From an uncultured Collinsella sp. (lineage in GTDB: Bacteria > Actinomycetota > Coriobacteriia > Coriobacteriales > Coriobacteriaceae), in the NCBI GenBank assembly GCA_938023705.1, contig CALJDJ010000024.1, positions 1 to 64,000 of the forward strand: DNA of 64,000 bases, written 5' to 3'. Made by a program: the position numbers and the translations under genes. Shown piece by piece: positions 26,530 to 35,876 of the stretch. The notes beneath the pieces are model-generated. The model saw nothing but the letters and a program-made list of their open reading frames with translations, was not told the origin of the DNA and ran no database searches. How positions within the stretch are numbered: the stretch's first letter is position 1; every line of letters starts with the position of its first letter.

Positions 26530-27717
26530 TTAGGAACGGGTTGCGGCGAGCACCTGCGCAGCCTTTTCACGCGCCCACGCATCGATGTCGCGAAGCTGCT
26601 CAAACGAATCGACCACCTGCATATCGTGGGCGTCCATGCAGGATTCCACAATGCGATCGATATCGGTAAAGCTGCAGCCATCGTGCAGGAAGGCATCGAC
26701 GGCGACCTCGTTGGCGGCATTGAGCACGCACGGCATGGTGCCACCCGTCTTGCCGGCACGCTCGGCCAGTGCCAGACAGCGGAAGGTATCCATGTCGGCA
26801 GCATCAAACGTGAGCTGCCCCAGCTCGCGGAAATCGATACGAGGCGCCGGAGTATCCCAACGCTCGGGATACGAGAACGCGAACTGGATGGGAATACGCA
26901 TGTCGGATGCACCGAGATGCGCCATCACGGAGCCGTCGGCGAACTCGACCATAGAGTGAATCTTGGACTGACGCTGCACGACCACGTTAATGAAATCGAG
27001 GTCGCAGTTAAACAGATGCATGGCCTCAATGCGCTCCAGGCCCTTGTTCATGAGGGTGGCGGAGTCAATGGTGATCTTGGCACCCATGGCCCACGTGGGA
27101 TGCGCGAGGGCATCGGCACGCGTCACGCGATCGAGCTCGTCGCGCGTGCAGCCAAAGAACGGACCGCCCGAGCAGGTGAGCCAAATGCAGTGGGCCTCGC
27201 GCGGGTTCTCCCCCAGATAGCACTGGTAGATGGCGGAATGCTCAGAGTCGACCGGAATAAGCTGGCCCGGTTGCGCCAACGGCATAAGCAAGTCGCCACC
27301 GACGACGAGGGACTCCTTGTTGGCAAGGGCAAGGCGCTTATTCGAGGTCAAGGCCGCATGGCTCGCCTCGAGACCGGCGGCGCCCACAATAGCGACGAGC
27401 ACGCAGTCGACATCGTCGCGACGCGCGAGCTCGCAAACCGCCTGCGCGCCAACGCCGAGCTGTGTGCCCTCGGGCAACTCCTGCAGCACGGCGTCATCGC
27501 CATGAGCGACATCGGCAACGGCAACCGCCGGAACCGAGAACTCGCGGGCAGCGGCAACGAGCTCCGAGGTGCTGGAATTAACGGACAGCGCCGTCACCTG
27601 CAGGCGATCGGCATGCTGGCGGCACACATCGAGCGCCTGGGTGCCGATAGAGCCCGTACAACCCAGGATGGCAACGCGAAGGCGTCCATCGGGGCCATAC
27701 GTCGTCTGGAAGGACAT
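26530..27717 (-). CDS. dxr: 1-deoxy-D-xylulose 5-phosphate reductoisomerase
   Basis: 395-residue NADPH enzyme of the MEP isoprenoid pathway that makes 2-C-methylerythritol 4-phosphate. The NADPH loop is VAILGCTGSIGTQALDV at the N-terminus. Active-site segments include VDSEHSAIYQCYLG and LTCSGGPFFGCTRDEL, and the metal and substrate region has the conserved TLMNKGLERIEAMHLF. The ATG at 27717 shares its A with the cdsA stop (TAATG) and has GGAGG 9 bases upstream. Confidence 0.96.
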   Translation of the reverse strand: MSFQTTYGPDGRLRVAILGCTGSIGTQALDVCRQHADRLQVTALSVNSSTSELVAAAREFSVPAVAVADVAHGDDAVLQELPEGTQLGVGAQAVCELARRDDVDCVLVAIVGAAGLEASHAALTSNKRLALANKESLVVGGDLLMPLAQPGQLIPVDSEHSAIYQCYLGENPREAHCIWLTCSGGPFFGCTRDELDRVTRADALAHPTWAMGAKITIDSATLMNKGLERIEAMHLFNCDLDFINVVVQRQSKIHSMVEFADGSVMAHLGASDMRIPIQFAFSYPERWDTPAPRIDFRELGQLTFDAADMDTFRCLALAERAGKTGGTMPCVLNAANEVAVDAFLHDGCSFTDIDRIVESCMDAHDMQVVDSFEQLRDIDAWAREKAAQVLAATRS

Positions 27718-28631
27718 TACAGCACGCCTCCAATCATCAGCAACAGCTGTGCGGTGATGCAACCGAAGATAAGCGAATCGCTACGATCGAGCATTCCGCC
27801 GTGGCCCGGGATAAGGTTGCCGGAATCCTTGACGCCCACACCGCGCTTGATGCGCGACTCGATAAGGTCGCCGATAACGCCCAGAATGGACACGACCACG
27901 CCGCACAGCAGCGCATAGGGCAGGCTGAGCTTGTAGAAGTGCGTCGCCCACAGGATGAGCCAAATCAAAACCGAGCCCAAGATGCCGCCGGCAAACCCCT
28001 CCCAGCTCTTTTTGGGGGAGATCTTGGGAACCATCTTGTGCTTGCCGATACGGCTGCCCACGATGTAGGCAAACGAATCGGAGACCCAAAGGGACGCGCA
28101 AACGCCCACTGAAAGCAGGGCGCCGGCAAAACCGGGCACGGCATCGCGCAGCAGCACGATAGCCGACAGCATAAAGCCAGTGTAGATGGGACCCATGAGC
28201 GTCACGGCCACATCAGAGATGCGGGTACGCGGCGACCAGACATACCAAATGCCCACCGCGAGCATCAAGGCAAAAAGCAGGGCATTCAGCAACATCGAAT
28301 CGCCCAACGCCGACAGCGGAAAGAGTACGGCGGCAGCGATACCCATGCGCTCGTTAGCCATCTTGCCATCGAGCCTTGTCATACGGAAAAACTCATAGCA
28401 GCACAGACCGCTCATGACAGAAACAAAGATGGCCGTGGGCACGATACCCAAAACCAGGCACAGGATAAAGACAACGGCGTAGACGATACCGGCGGCGGCA
28501 CGGGTAATAAAGCCCGCCAGCCACGAACCGGTGCCGCTCTTCGCTGCAGGCGCTCCCGCAGTGGCAGCCTTGCGCGCAGGCGCCGCGGAAACTGGCGTCT
28601 TGGGAGCAGATGCCTTGGGACGATCGGACAC
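27717..28631 (-). CDS. cdsA: Phosphatidate cytidylyltransferase
   Basis: 304-residue membrane enzyme that makes CDP-diacylglycerol from phosphatidate and CTP, the branch point of phospholipid synthesis. An Ala/Pro/Lys-rich cytoplasmic N-terminus (about 40 residues) precedes several membrane helices. The signature near the C-terminus is SRIKRGVGVKDSGNLIPGHGGMLDRSDSL; PKKSWEGFAGG is also conserved. The start is GTG at 28631 with GAGG upstream. It lies between uppS and dxr, the normal frr-uppS-cdsA-dxr-rseP-ispG cluster. Confidence 0.95.
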   Translation of the reverse strand: MSDRPKASAPKTPVSAAPARKAATAGAPAAKSGTGSWLAGFITRAAAGIVYAVVFILCLVLGIVPTAIFVSVMSGLCCYEFFRMTRLDGKMANERMGIAAAVLFPLSALGDSMLLNALLFALMLAVGIWYVWSPRTRISDVAVTLMGPIYTGFMLSAIVLLRDAVPGFAGALLSVGVCASLWVSDSFAYIVGSRIGKHKMVPKISPKKSWEGFAGGILGSVLIWLILWATHFYKLSLPYALLCGVVVSILGVIGDLIESRIKRGVGVKDSGNLIPGHGGMLDRSDSLIFGCITAQLLLMIGGVL

Positions 28632-28633
28632 GA

Positions 28634-29428
28634 TTAAGCCTCCTCGGTCTTGCTCAGTCCACCAAACCTACGGTCACGGCCCTGATAGGCCAAAATGGCG
28701 TCGACAAGGCCCCAACGATCAAAGTCGGGCCAATAGGTATCGGTGACGTAGAATTCGGAATAAGCCACCTGCCACAGCAGATAGTTCGAAAGGCGCAGCT
28801 CACCAGAGGTGCGAATCACAAGTTCGGGATCGGGAAGACCGGCGGTATAGAGGTGGGAAGTCACCATGTCGTCATCAATTGCGGCAGGATCGATCTTACC
28901 GGCGGCAGCGTCGGATGCGATCTGACGGACAGCGCGGGTAATCTCGGCACGCGCGCCGTAGTTGACGGCAAGCGCCAGCGTCATACCGGTGTGATCGGCG
29001 CACTCGGCAAGACCGCGCTCAAAAACGTCGCGAGTCTTCTTGGGCAGCGCGGAAATGTCACCCAAAAAGACTACGCGCACATTTTCGCGCTTCAGAAGCG
29101 GCAGCTCGTCGATAAACGTCTTGGCAAACAGGTGCATCAGAACGTTGACTTCGTGCTGCGGTCGATTCCAGTTTTCAGTCGAAAATGCATAGGCCGAAAG
29201 CACGTCGACGCCCAGGCGCACGCAGGCGGTAATGATCTCGCGCAGCGAGACGATACCCGCCTTGTGGCCCTCGGTGCGTGCAAGACCGCGCGACGTGGCC
29301 CAACGACCGTTGCCGTCCATGATGCACGAGATATGGTGCGGAATGTTATTGAGGTCAAGGTCGGAAAAACCGACGCCCGCAGGGGCGTCGGCAAAGTACT
29401 CGACCAGTTTATGCTCGTCGTATTGCAC
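28634..29428 (-). CDS. uppS: Isoprenyl (undecaprenyl) diphosphate synthase
   Basis: 264-residue cis-prenyltransferase that extends FPP with IPP to the C55 lipid carrier for cell-wall synthesis. The catalytic motif is ISCIMDGNGRWATSRGL. LSAYAFSTENWNRP and the C-terminal ELVIRTSGELRLSNYLLWQVAYSEF are conserved. The start is GTG at 29428 with GGAGAT just upstream, overlapping the end of frr. The chain length made in vivo is not visible from sequence. Confidence 0.96.
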   Translation of the reverse strand: MQYDEHKLVEYFADAPAGVGFSDLDLNNIPHHISCIMDGNGRWATSRGLARTEGHKAGIVSLREIITACVRLGVDVLSAYAFSTENWNRPQHEVNVLMHLFAKTFIDELPLLKRENVRVVFLGDISALPKKTRDVFERGLAECADHTGMTLALAVNYGARAEITRAVRQIASDAAAGKIDPAAIDDDMVTSHLYTAGLPDPELVIRTSGELRLSNYLLWQVAYSEFYVTDTYWPDFDRWGLVDAILAYQGRDRRFGGLSKTEEA

Positions 29429-29429
29429 C

Positions 29430-29966
29430 TTAGATCTCCATGACCTCGGCTTCTTTTTCCTTCAGAAGCTCCTCGACCTTGGCGACATACTCATCGGTAT
29501 GCTTCTGGACCTTGGCCTGCTCGCGACGTACGTCGTCCTCGGTGAGCTCCTCATCGCGCTCGAGCTTGTTGTTGAAGTCGCGACGGATGTTACGGATAGA
29601 CACCTTGGCCTGCTCGGCGTACTCGCGGCACTCCTTGACGAGCTCGCGACGGCGCTCCTCAGTGGGAGCCGGGAACGGAAGACGAACGACGGTGCCATCG
29701 GAGTTGGGGGTAATACCCAGATCGGAAGCGCCGATGGCCTTGACGATAGCATTGATGAGCGCCTTATCCCACGGCTCGATGAGCAGCATGTGAGCCTCGG
29801 GGGTCTTGACGGCGGCAACCTGCGTGACCGGCGTGGGGACACCGTAATAATCGACGGTGATGTCGGACAGAATGTTGGCGTTGGCACGACCGGTACGGAC
29901 CTTGGAGAAGTTATGCTTGAGGGACTCGAGCGACTTGTCCATATGGGCGGTGATGTTCTCTGCCAT
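29430..29966 (-). CDS. frr: Ribosome recycling factor
   Basis: 178 residues; with EF-G it splits post-termination ribosomes. The three-helix bundle starts LESLKHNFSKVRTGRANANIL and ends DEYVAKVEELLKEKEAEVMEI. The domain II piece YYGVPTPVTQVAAV is conserved. It is slightly shorter than the usual 185 residues but complete. The ATG at 29966 has AGGAGG 7 bases upstream, 2 bases after the pyrH stop. Confidence 0.97.
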   Translation of the reverse strand: MAENITAHMDKSLESLKHNFSKVRTGRANANILSDITVDYYGVPTPVTQVAAVKTPEAHMLLIEPWDKALINAIVKAIGASDLGITPNSDGTVVRLPFPAPTEERRRELVKECREYAEQAKVSIRNIRRDFNNKLERDEELTEDDVRREQAKVQKHTDEYVAKVEELLKEKEAEVMEI

Positions 29967-29968
29967 GC

Positions 29969-30691
29969 TTAATCCTCCTGATAGACGAGCGTGCCGACGG
30001 GCTCACCCGCGAGCGCGCGCTTGACGGTGTCCTCGCCATCGATGTTGAGGACCAAAATCGGCATACGGTTATCCTGGCACAGTGCCGTAGCCGTGGAATC
30101 CATAACCTGCAGACCGCGGACGAGAACCTCGTGATAGGTAATCTTGTCAAAACGGACGGCATCGGCGCACTTGACGGGATCCTTGTCGTAGATGCCGTCA
30201 ACCTTGGTGGCCTTAATCAGAATCTCCGCACCGATCTCGCAGGCGCGAAGGGCCGCGGCGGTGTCAGTCGTAAAGTACGGATTGCCCGAGCCGGCGGCGA
30301 AGATAACGACATTACCCTTGGACAGGTGGTTGATAGCACGACGACGAATATAGGGCTCGCAGATCTCGTTCATCTGGATAGCGCTCATCACGCGGCAGGG
30401 AACATCGTTATGCTCGAAGGCATCCTGCAGGGCGAGCGCGTTCATAACGGTTGCCAGCATGCCCATGTAGTCGGCCTGAGCACGCTCCATGCCACCGGCA
30501 GCGCCGGCCATGCCACGGAAAATATTGCCGCCGCCGACAACGACGCCGACCTCATGGCCAACGGCGAGCAGCTCCTTGACCTGCTTGGCAAGATGGTCGG
30601 TAACCTTGGGGTCAATGCCATATTGGCCGTCGCCCATCAGTGCTTCGCCGGAAAGCTTAAGAAGCACGCGTTTATATCGGATGTCGGACAA
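29969..30691 (-). CDS. pyrH: UMP kinase
   Basis: 240-residue amino-acid-kinase-family enzyme that makes UDP from UMP. Motifs: [13 protein letters not shown] at the N-terminus, [10 protein letters not shown], and the late [13 protein letters not shown]. The start is TTG at 30691, with GGAGG 6 bases upstream. It links to the pyr operon at 12-17 kb through UMP but is transcribed separately, after the tsf terminator. Confidence 0.97.
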   Translation of the reverse strand: MSDIRYKRVLLKLSGEALMGDGQYGIDPKVTDHLAKQVKELLAVGHEVGVVVGGGNIFRGMAGAAGGMERAQADYMGMLATVMNALALQDAFEHNDVPCRVMSAIQMNEICEPYIRRRAINHLSKGNVVIFAAGSGNPYFTTDTAAALRACEIGAEILIKATKVDGIYDKDPVKCADAVRFDKITYHEVLVRGLQVMDSTATALCQDNRMPILVLNIDGEDTVKRALAGEPVGTLVYQED

Positions 30692-30750
30692 AGCGATCCT
30701 CCTTTAATTAGACTCTCAATATGATATCAAAGGCTCTGATAAGAGCCATG

Positions 30751-30785
30751 AAAAAGCAGGCTGTGAGTAAAACCCACAGCCTGCT
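30751..30785 (-). terminator. Rho-independent terminator after rpsB-tsf
   Basis: AGCAGGCTGTG (30755-30765) pairs with CACAGCCTGCT (30775-30785); TTTTT follows on the minus strand. Confidence 0.9.
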
Positions 30786-30808
30786 CATTACCAGCTACAA
30801 GAGCTTAT

Positions 30809-31678
30809 TTACTCGCCACGGACCAGACGGTCAAAGGCAACGACGGTAATGGTGTCGCCGAGCTCCTTGGAGACCTGCTCAGCGTACTTCTTGATGGTGA
30901 GGGAGCTGTCCTTGATGAACTCCTGCTCGGTGAGCACGGACTGCTTGTAGAACTTCTCCAGACGACCAACAGCCATCTTCTCCTGGATAGCCTCGGGCTT
31001 GCCGGACTCGGCAGCCTGGGCCATGTAGATCTGCTTCTCGTGCTCGACGGTCTCGGCCGGAACCTGATCGCGGGTGGCGCAGATCGGTGCGACGGCGGCA
31101 ACCTGAAGGGCAACGTCGTGAGCGAAGGTCTTGAAGGACTCAGCCTGAGCGGTCTCGGCCTTCTCGAAGGCGAACTCGACGAGGACGCCGATCTTACCAC
31201 CCATGTGGATGTAAGAAGCGAGCGCGCCGTTCTCGGCCTTGCGGGCAGCGAAGCGGGAGATCTTCATGTTCTCGCCCATGATGTGAATCATCTCGGTGAG
31301 CTCGGAGGAAACGGTCTCCTCGCCCATCGGCTTCTCGAGCAGAGCGTCGACGTCAGCAGGCTCGGTGGTAGCGACAACCTCAGCGACCTTGGAAGCAAAG
31401 CCAGTGAACTTGGCGTTGGAGCCAACGAAGTCGGTCTCGCAGGAGAGCTCGAGCAGAGCGCCGGTCTTGCCATCCTCGGAGACGAACGCGGCGACAGCGC
31501 CCTCGTTGGTCTCACGGCCAGCCTTCTTGGCAGCCTTGGCAAGGCCGTTCTTACGCAGAACGTCGACAGCGGCGTCCATGTCGCCGTCAGCCTCGACGAG
31601 AGCCTTCTTGCACTCCATCATCGGGGAGTCGGTCATCTCGCGGAGCTGCTTGACCATAGCGGCGGTAATCTGGGCCAT
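30809..31678 (-). CDS. tsf: Elongation factor Ts
   Basis: 289-residue nucleotide exchange factor for EF-Tu. The N-terminal UBA-like part is VKQLREMTDSPMMECKKALVEADGDMDAAVDVLRKNG. The Ts signature CETDFVGSNAKF follows, and the rest forms the two core subdomains. The ATG at 31678 has AAAGGAA upstream; a longer frame adds 5 residues. It is 45 bases after rpsB on the same transcript. Confidence 0.98.
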   Translation of the reverse strand: MAQITAAMVKQLREMTDSPMMECKKALVEADGDMDAAVDVLRKNGLAKAAKKAGRETNEGAVAAFVSEDGKTGALLELSCETDFVGSNAKFTGFASKVAEVVATTEPADVDALLEKPMGEETVSSELTEMIHIMGENMKISRFAARKAENGALASYIHMGGKIGVLVEFAFEKAETAQAESFKTFAHDVALQVAAVAPICATRDQVPAETVEHEKQIYMAQAAESGKPEAIQEKMAVGRLEKFYKQSVLTEQEFIKDSSLTIKKYAEQVSKELGDTITVVAFDRLVRGE

Positions 31679-31723
31679 TGTGGTTCCTTTCAAAGAGATG
31701 AAAAAGAATTAACTAAGACTGAT

Positions 31724-32452
31724 TTACTCGGCCTTGGGCTCAGCGGCCATCTCGGCCTCGGAGACCTGCTCCTTGCCGGAGCCAGCGAGGCAGGCGTCAG
31801 CCATGAGCTCGCACATAAGGGTGACAGCAGAGATAGCGTCATCGTTGCAGGGGATGCCGTACTCGACCTCGTCGGGATCGGAGTTGGTGTCGATCAGAGC
31901 GACGACGGGGATGTTCAGGCGCTGAGCCTCCTTGATGGCGTTCTCCTCGCGCTTGGTGTCGATGACGAAGAGAGCCTGGGGCAGACCCTTCATGTCGCGG
32001 GCACCACCGAGGTTGGTCTGGAGCTTGGTGAGCTCCTTGCCGAGAACAGCCTGCTCCTTCTTGGGGAGCACTGCCATGCGGCCGTCCTCGACCATGGCCT
32101 CGAGCTCCTCCATGCGGTTGATGCGGGAGCGGATGGTGACGAAGTTGGTCAGCATGCCGCCGAGCCAACGCTGGTTGATGTAAGGCATGTTGGCGCGCTC
32201 AGCAGCGTTCTTGACGGCCTCCTGAGCCTGCTTCTTGGTGCCGACGAACAGCACATTGCCGCCCTTGGCGACGTTCTTGACGAAGGTGTAGGCCTGATCG
32301 GCGTCGAGGATGGTCTGCTTGAGGTCGAGGATGTAGATGCCGTTGCGCTCACCGAAGATGAACGGCTTCATCTTGGGGTTCCAGCGACGGGTCTGGTGAC
32401 CGAAGTGGCAGCCGGCCTCGAGCAGGGTGCGGATATTAATCTTGGTAGCCAT
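31724..32452 (-). CDS. rpsB: 30S ribosomal protein S2
   Basis: 242 residues. Starts [44 protein letters not shown], the standard S2 N-terminus. [37 protein letters not shown] is the conserved late part. The tail is short and Ala/Glu-rich. The ATG at 32452 has AGGAGG upstream. A strong promoter is visible at 32594-32622, leaving a leader of about 135 bases, which could hold the S2 autoregulatory element known for this operon; I could not define its fold. Confidence 0.98.
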   Translation of the reverse strand: MATKINIRTLLEAGCHFGHQTRRWNPKMKPFIFGERNGIYILDLKQTILDADQAYTFVKNVAKGGNVLFVGTKKQAQEAVKNAAERANMPYINQRWLGGMLTNFVTIRSRINRMEELEAMVEDGRMAVLPKKEQAVLGKELTKLQTNLGGARDMKGLPQALFVIDTKREENAIKEAQRLNIPVVALIDTNSDPDEVEYGIPCNDDAISAVTLMCELMADACLAGSGKEQVSEAEMAAEPKAE

Positions 32453-32593
32453 GTTAAACCTCCTGTGGTTTGCCTCCGCGCGGGGTCATCCTCCAAAACC
32501 AACCCGGACATGTGCTACCAAAGCCCGGGCACCACGGTATGAAGTAGCCGCGCGTGCGTGATAAAAACCTGTTGCCGTGAAGCAACCCGATGA

Positions 32594-32622
32594 ATGATAG
32601 CAGGAATGCATCTTCCTGCCAA
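32594..32622 (-). promoter_or_regulatory. rpsB-tsf promoter
   Basis: Minus strand TTGGCA (32617-32622), a 17-base spacer and TATCAT (32594-32599), with TGC directly before the -10 (extended -10). One of the best sigma-70 matches in the window. Confidence 0.75.
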
Positions 32623-32671
32623 CCCGCAATCAAAACCACACACCTGAGCGCGGCGCGGGACGTCCCAGCCA

Positions 32672-33592
32672 CTATTCGCCGCGGGGATGGGCTTGAGCCA
32701 CAGCCCGCTTAAGCCGATCGGGTGTGAGATGCGTGTAGATCTGCGTCGTGGACAGGCTCGCATGACCCAGCAGCTCTTGAACCGAGCGCAGGTCCGCGCC
32801 GCCCTCGAGCAAGTCGGTCGCAAAGGTATGGCGCATCGCATGCGGGGCGATGTCGGCCGGAATGCCGGCGAGCGTCGCCAGCGTATGGAACCGCCGCCTG
32901 AGCATGGCTGCACTCATGCGATTACCGCGCGCCGATATAAGCAGCGGATGCGGCCCGGTAGCGGGGTCACGACGCTTTGCCTGAGCGAGCAACTTCGGCC
33001 TCCCCTCCTCAATATAGAGACGCGTCGCCTCGAGCGCACGACGATACAGGGGGACGATACGTTCTTTGCTCCCCTTGCCCCACAGGCGCAGCGTGCGTTC
33101 GGACCACGCAATGGACTCCACATTGAGTGCTGCGAGCTCTGAGATACGGGCGCCCGAGGCATAGAGCAGCTCGAGCATCGCCGCATCGCGCAGTCCCGCG
33201 GGTGTTGAGGTATCAGGCGTCTTGAGCAGCGCATCGACCTGCTTGATCGTAAGGACGCCCGGCAGGTCACGCGGCAGCTTGGGCGATGCGATCGCCGAGA
33301 CTGCATCGCCCTCGACAATCCCCTCGGCAGCCATCCAGCGATAGAGCGATCGGATAGCCGAAAGGTGCGCCGCAAGCGTTCGGGGAGCCACCTGTTCACG
33401 CGAAAGCTCGGCAAGATAGCGACGAATGGTGCGCACGTCGGCAGCGAAGGCATCGATATCCTCGCGCTCGCACCAGGCAGCAAAGCGCTCCAGCCTCGAG
33501 CCATAGGCCGTCACCGTGTTGGGAGAAAGTCCCTCGACACGTGCGATATAGGCGATAAACGAGTCGACGGCATCGTACAGGTCAAAGGCTAT
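32672..33592 (-). CDS. xerC: Tyrosine recombinase of the XerC/XerD family
   Basis: About 306 residues; probable chromosome-dimer recombinase. Catalytic residues are visible in SGARISELA (Arg), WGKGSKERIVPL (Lys), APHAMRHTFA (His, Arg), LLGHASLSTTQIYTHLT (His, Tyr). The start is a puzzle. The first standard start is GTG at 33514 (280 residues), but upstream in-frame codons clearly continue the SAM-like N-domain (DLYDAVDSFIAYIARVEGLSPNTV). Back to the preceding in-frame stop there is no ATG, GTG or TTG. ATA at 33592 overlaps the trmFO stop and has GGAGG 9 bases upstream, so I take it provisionally; CTG at 33580 is the other option. Confidence 0.85.
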   Translation of the reverse strand: MAFDLYDAVDSFIAYIARVEGLSPNTVTAYGSRLERFAAWCEREDIDAFAADVRTIRRYLAELSREQVAPRTLAAHLSAIRSLYRWMAAEGIVEGDAVSAIASPKLPRDLPGVLTIKQVDALLKTPDTSTPAGLRDAAMLELLYASGARISELAALNVESIAWSERTLRLWGKGSKERIVPLYRRALEATRLYIEEGRPKLLAQAKRRDPATGPHPLLISARGNRMSAAMLRRRFHTLATLAGIPADIAPHAMRHTFATDLLEGGADLRSVQELLGHASLSTTQIYTHLTPDRLKRAVAQAHPRGE

Positions 33593-34932
33593 GACCGGTC
33601 GCCTCCAAACAGATCGGGGCGAGTGGCCAGATAGGCATCAAGAGCCTCGAGCGCACGGTCCGCATACGCCTGGTAGCGGTCGCGCTTGCTGCGACGCTTA
33701 CCGTCCTCGAGCGGCGGCACCAGGCCAAAGTTGACATGCATGGGCTGGTAGCCCACGGTGGCAGGATCGGTCGCATAGCCCACGAGCGCGCCCAGGGCGC
33801 CCACGCGGGGCAACTCGACGCCCGCGGCGCCGATAGCCTCGGCATAGGTGTTGAGCGCCGCGAGCAGACCGGTCGCCACGGCTTCCATGTACCCCTCGGT
33901 GCCGGTGATCTGACCGGCCAGGCGCACGCCGGTACCAGGCACGGCAAAGGTGCCATCGAGCACGTGCGGGGCGTCGACAAAGGTATTACGGTGCATGACA
34001 CCGTAGCGGAAGAACTCAGCGTTCTCCAGGCCCGGCACCATATGGAAGACGCGCTTCTGCTCGCCAAAGGTCAAGTTGGTCTGGAAGCCCACCAGGTTAT
34101 AGGCGGTCTTCTCCTTATTCTCGGCACGCAGCTGAATCGCCGCCCAGGGACGACGACCGGTTCGCGGGTCGGTGAGGCCGACGGGCTTCATGGCGCCAAA
34201 GCGAATGGCGTCCTTGCCGGTGCGCGCAACTTCCTCGGCAGGCTGGCAGGCCTGGAACAGATCGCCGCCCTCAAAGTCCTTGAGCACCACGCGGTCTGCC
34301 GTGGTAAGCGCCTCGATAAAGGCCTCGTACTCCTCTTTATTGAGCGGAGCGTTGAGATAGTCGCCGCTCCCCTGCTCCTCGTAGCGCGACTGCGAGAACA
34401 GCACGTCCATATCGAGCGTGGAGGCATCGACGATCGGCGCCGCGGCATCGAAGAACGCAAGGGCGTCGCCACCGACGAGCTTCATGACCTCTTCGCTCAG
34501 CGCCGGCGAGCACAAGGGGCCGGCGGCAATGACCACGTGACCTTCGGGAATCTGCGTGACCTCGCCGTGAATGATCTCGATATTGGGACGGGCGGCAACC
34601 TCGGCCTCGACAAGCTCGGAAAACTTGACGCGGTCGACCGCCAGGGCACCGCCGGCGGGAACAGCCGCGCGATGGGCGCAATCGAGCAGGACTGAACCCA
34701 TGCGCTCAAGCTCGGCCTTCAGCAAACCAGCCGCGGAATCCGGACGGGTCGACTTAAACGAATTGGAACAGACGAGCTCTGCCAGGTGATCGGTATGGTG
34801 GGCCGGGGAGCTCACCTGGGGGCGCATCTCGCACAGCTTTACGGAAAACCCGCGATCCGCCAGCTGAATCGCGCACTCCGAACCCGCCAGACCGCCACCG
34901 ATAACCGTCACCTGATCAAACAGCATCTGCAA
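33589..34932 (-). CDS. trmFO: Methylenetetrahydrofolate-tRNA-(uracil-5-)-methyltransferase TrmFO
   Basis: 447-residue FAD enzyme that makes 5-methyluridine (T54) in tRNA using methylene-THF. The dinucleotide fold is VTVIGGGLAGSECAIQLADRGF. The family segments SNSFKSTRP, ALAFFDAAAPIVDASTLD and GTGVRLAGQITGTEGYMEA are present. It overlaps the Xer gene at its 3' end, as in the common dprA/topA-trmFO-xerC neighbourhood; topA is not here, and dprA precedes it by 8 bases. Confidence 0.96.
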   Translation of the reverse strand: MQMLFDQVTVIGGGLAGSECAIQLADRGFSVKLCEMRPQVSSPAHHTDHLAELVCSNSFKSTRPDSAAGLLKAELERMGSVLLDCAHRAAVPAGGALAVDRVKFSELVEAEVAARPNIEIIHGEVTQIPEGHVVIAAGPLCSPALSEEVMKLVGGDALAFFDAAAPIVDASTLDMDVLFSQSRYEEQGSGDYLNAPLNKEEYEAFIEALTTADRVVLKDFEGGDLFQACQPAEEVARTGKDAIRFGAMKPVGLTDPRTGRRPWAAIQLRAENKEKTAYNLVGFQTNLTFGEQKRVFHMVPGLENAEFFRYGVMHRNTFVDAPHVLDGTFAVPGTGVRLAGQITGTEGYMEAVATGLLAALNTYAEAIGAAGVELPRVGALGALVGYATDPATVGYQPMHVNFGLVPPLEDGKRRSKRDRYQAYADRALEALDAYLATRPDLFGGDRS

Positions 34933-34940
34933 ACACCTTT

Positions 34941-35876
34941 CTAATTGACATGTTTTCCATTGTGACCGAAGGGTGTCTGGGCGTGAAGAGCAAACTTGGA
35001 GGGCGCATACCTTCCATCCATCATGCGCTCGATAAGGCCCTCGAGCTCAAGCGAACCCAGGAGCTTAAGTACGCCAACGGCATCGAGCGAGACGAGTGCC
35101 GCGATGTCGTCGACCTTGAGCGGAGAGGCGATGAGTGCATGCATCACGGTCTGCTGTGTTTGATCTAGGTCGGCAATGCCGGGAGCATCGGGGCGCGAGT
35201 AGCGCAGGGTGCCGTAGATGCGTGAAATAGCCATCTCGATAGATTCCTCGTCGATGATGCAGCAGGCACCGTTCGCAATGAGGTAATTCGTGCCACGCGA
35301 CTCGGGCGATAGGATCGACCCCGGCACGGCAAGAAGTTCTCGCCCCAAATCCATAGCAGCCTCGGCTGTAGAAAACGTCCCGGAAGGCATACCCGCCTCG
35401 GATACAAAGAGGGCTTGCGACAAGGCCGCGATTACGCGATTGCGGCGCGGAAAGGCAAACTTGCGCGGACCCATGCCCCACGGAGAGATCGACACGACCG
35501 CGCCACCCGTATCGAGCGTGCGCGTAATAAGCCCCGCGCTCGAACGCGGGTAGACCACGTCGGCGCCCGTCCCCAGCACCACGACGTGTTTGCCGCCAGC
35601 GTTGACCGCAGCCCAACCCGAGGCCTGGTCACAACCGACCGCGCCGCCCGAGACTACCGTCACGCCCGCCTCGACCGCCACCTTTGACGCAAGCTCTGCC
35701 ACGGCAAGACCATACGGCGAGGCCTTGCGCGCGCCGATGATGGAGAGCGCGGGCGTCGAAAGCACCTCGGGGTTGCCGCGCACATAGAGCGTCTGGGGTA
35801 CATCAGAAAGCTCCAAAACGGTCTCGGGATACAACGTATCACCTGGATGCAGCTCGAAGGTTCCCTCGGCCATCAT
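34941..35876 (-). CDS. dprA: DNA processing protein DprA/Smf
   Basis: 311 residues; it binds incoming single-stranded DNA during transformation and loads RecA. The Rossmann-like core is ALSIIGARKASPYGLAVAELASKVA and VSGGAVGCDQASGWAAVNAGGKHVVVLGTGADVVYP. A C-terminal winged helix (about 235-300) is present. The N-terminal SAM domain of longer DprA proteins is absent. The ATG at 35876 has GGAGG 5 bases upstream and overlaps the comM stop (ATGATG). With comM it forms a transformation module whose operon carries the com box. Confidence 0.95.
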   Translation of the reverse strand: MMAEGTFELHPGDTLYPETVLELSDVPQTLYVRGNPEVLSTPALSIIGARKASPYGLAVAELASKVAVEAGVTVVSGGAVGCDQASGWAAVNAGGKHVVVLGTGADVVYPRSSAGLITRTLDTGGAVVSISPWGMGPRKFAFPRRNRVIAALSQALFVSEAGMPSGTFSTAEAAMDLGRELLAVPGSILSPESRGTNYLIANGACCIIDEESIEMAISRIYGTLRYSRPDAPGIADLDQTQQTVMHALIASPLKVDDIAALVSLDAVGVLKLLGSLELEGLIERMMDGRYAPSKFALHAQTPFGHNGKHVN

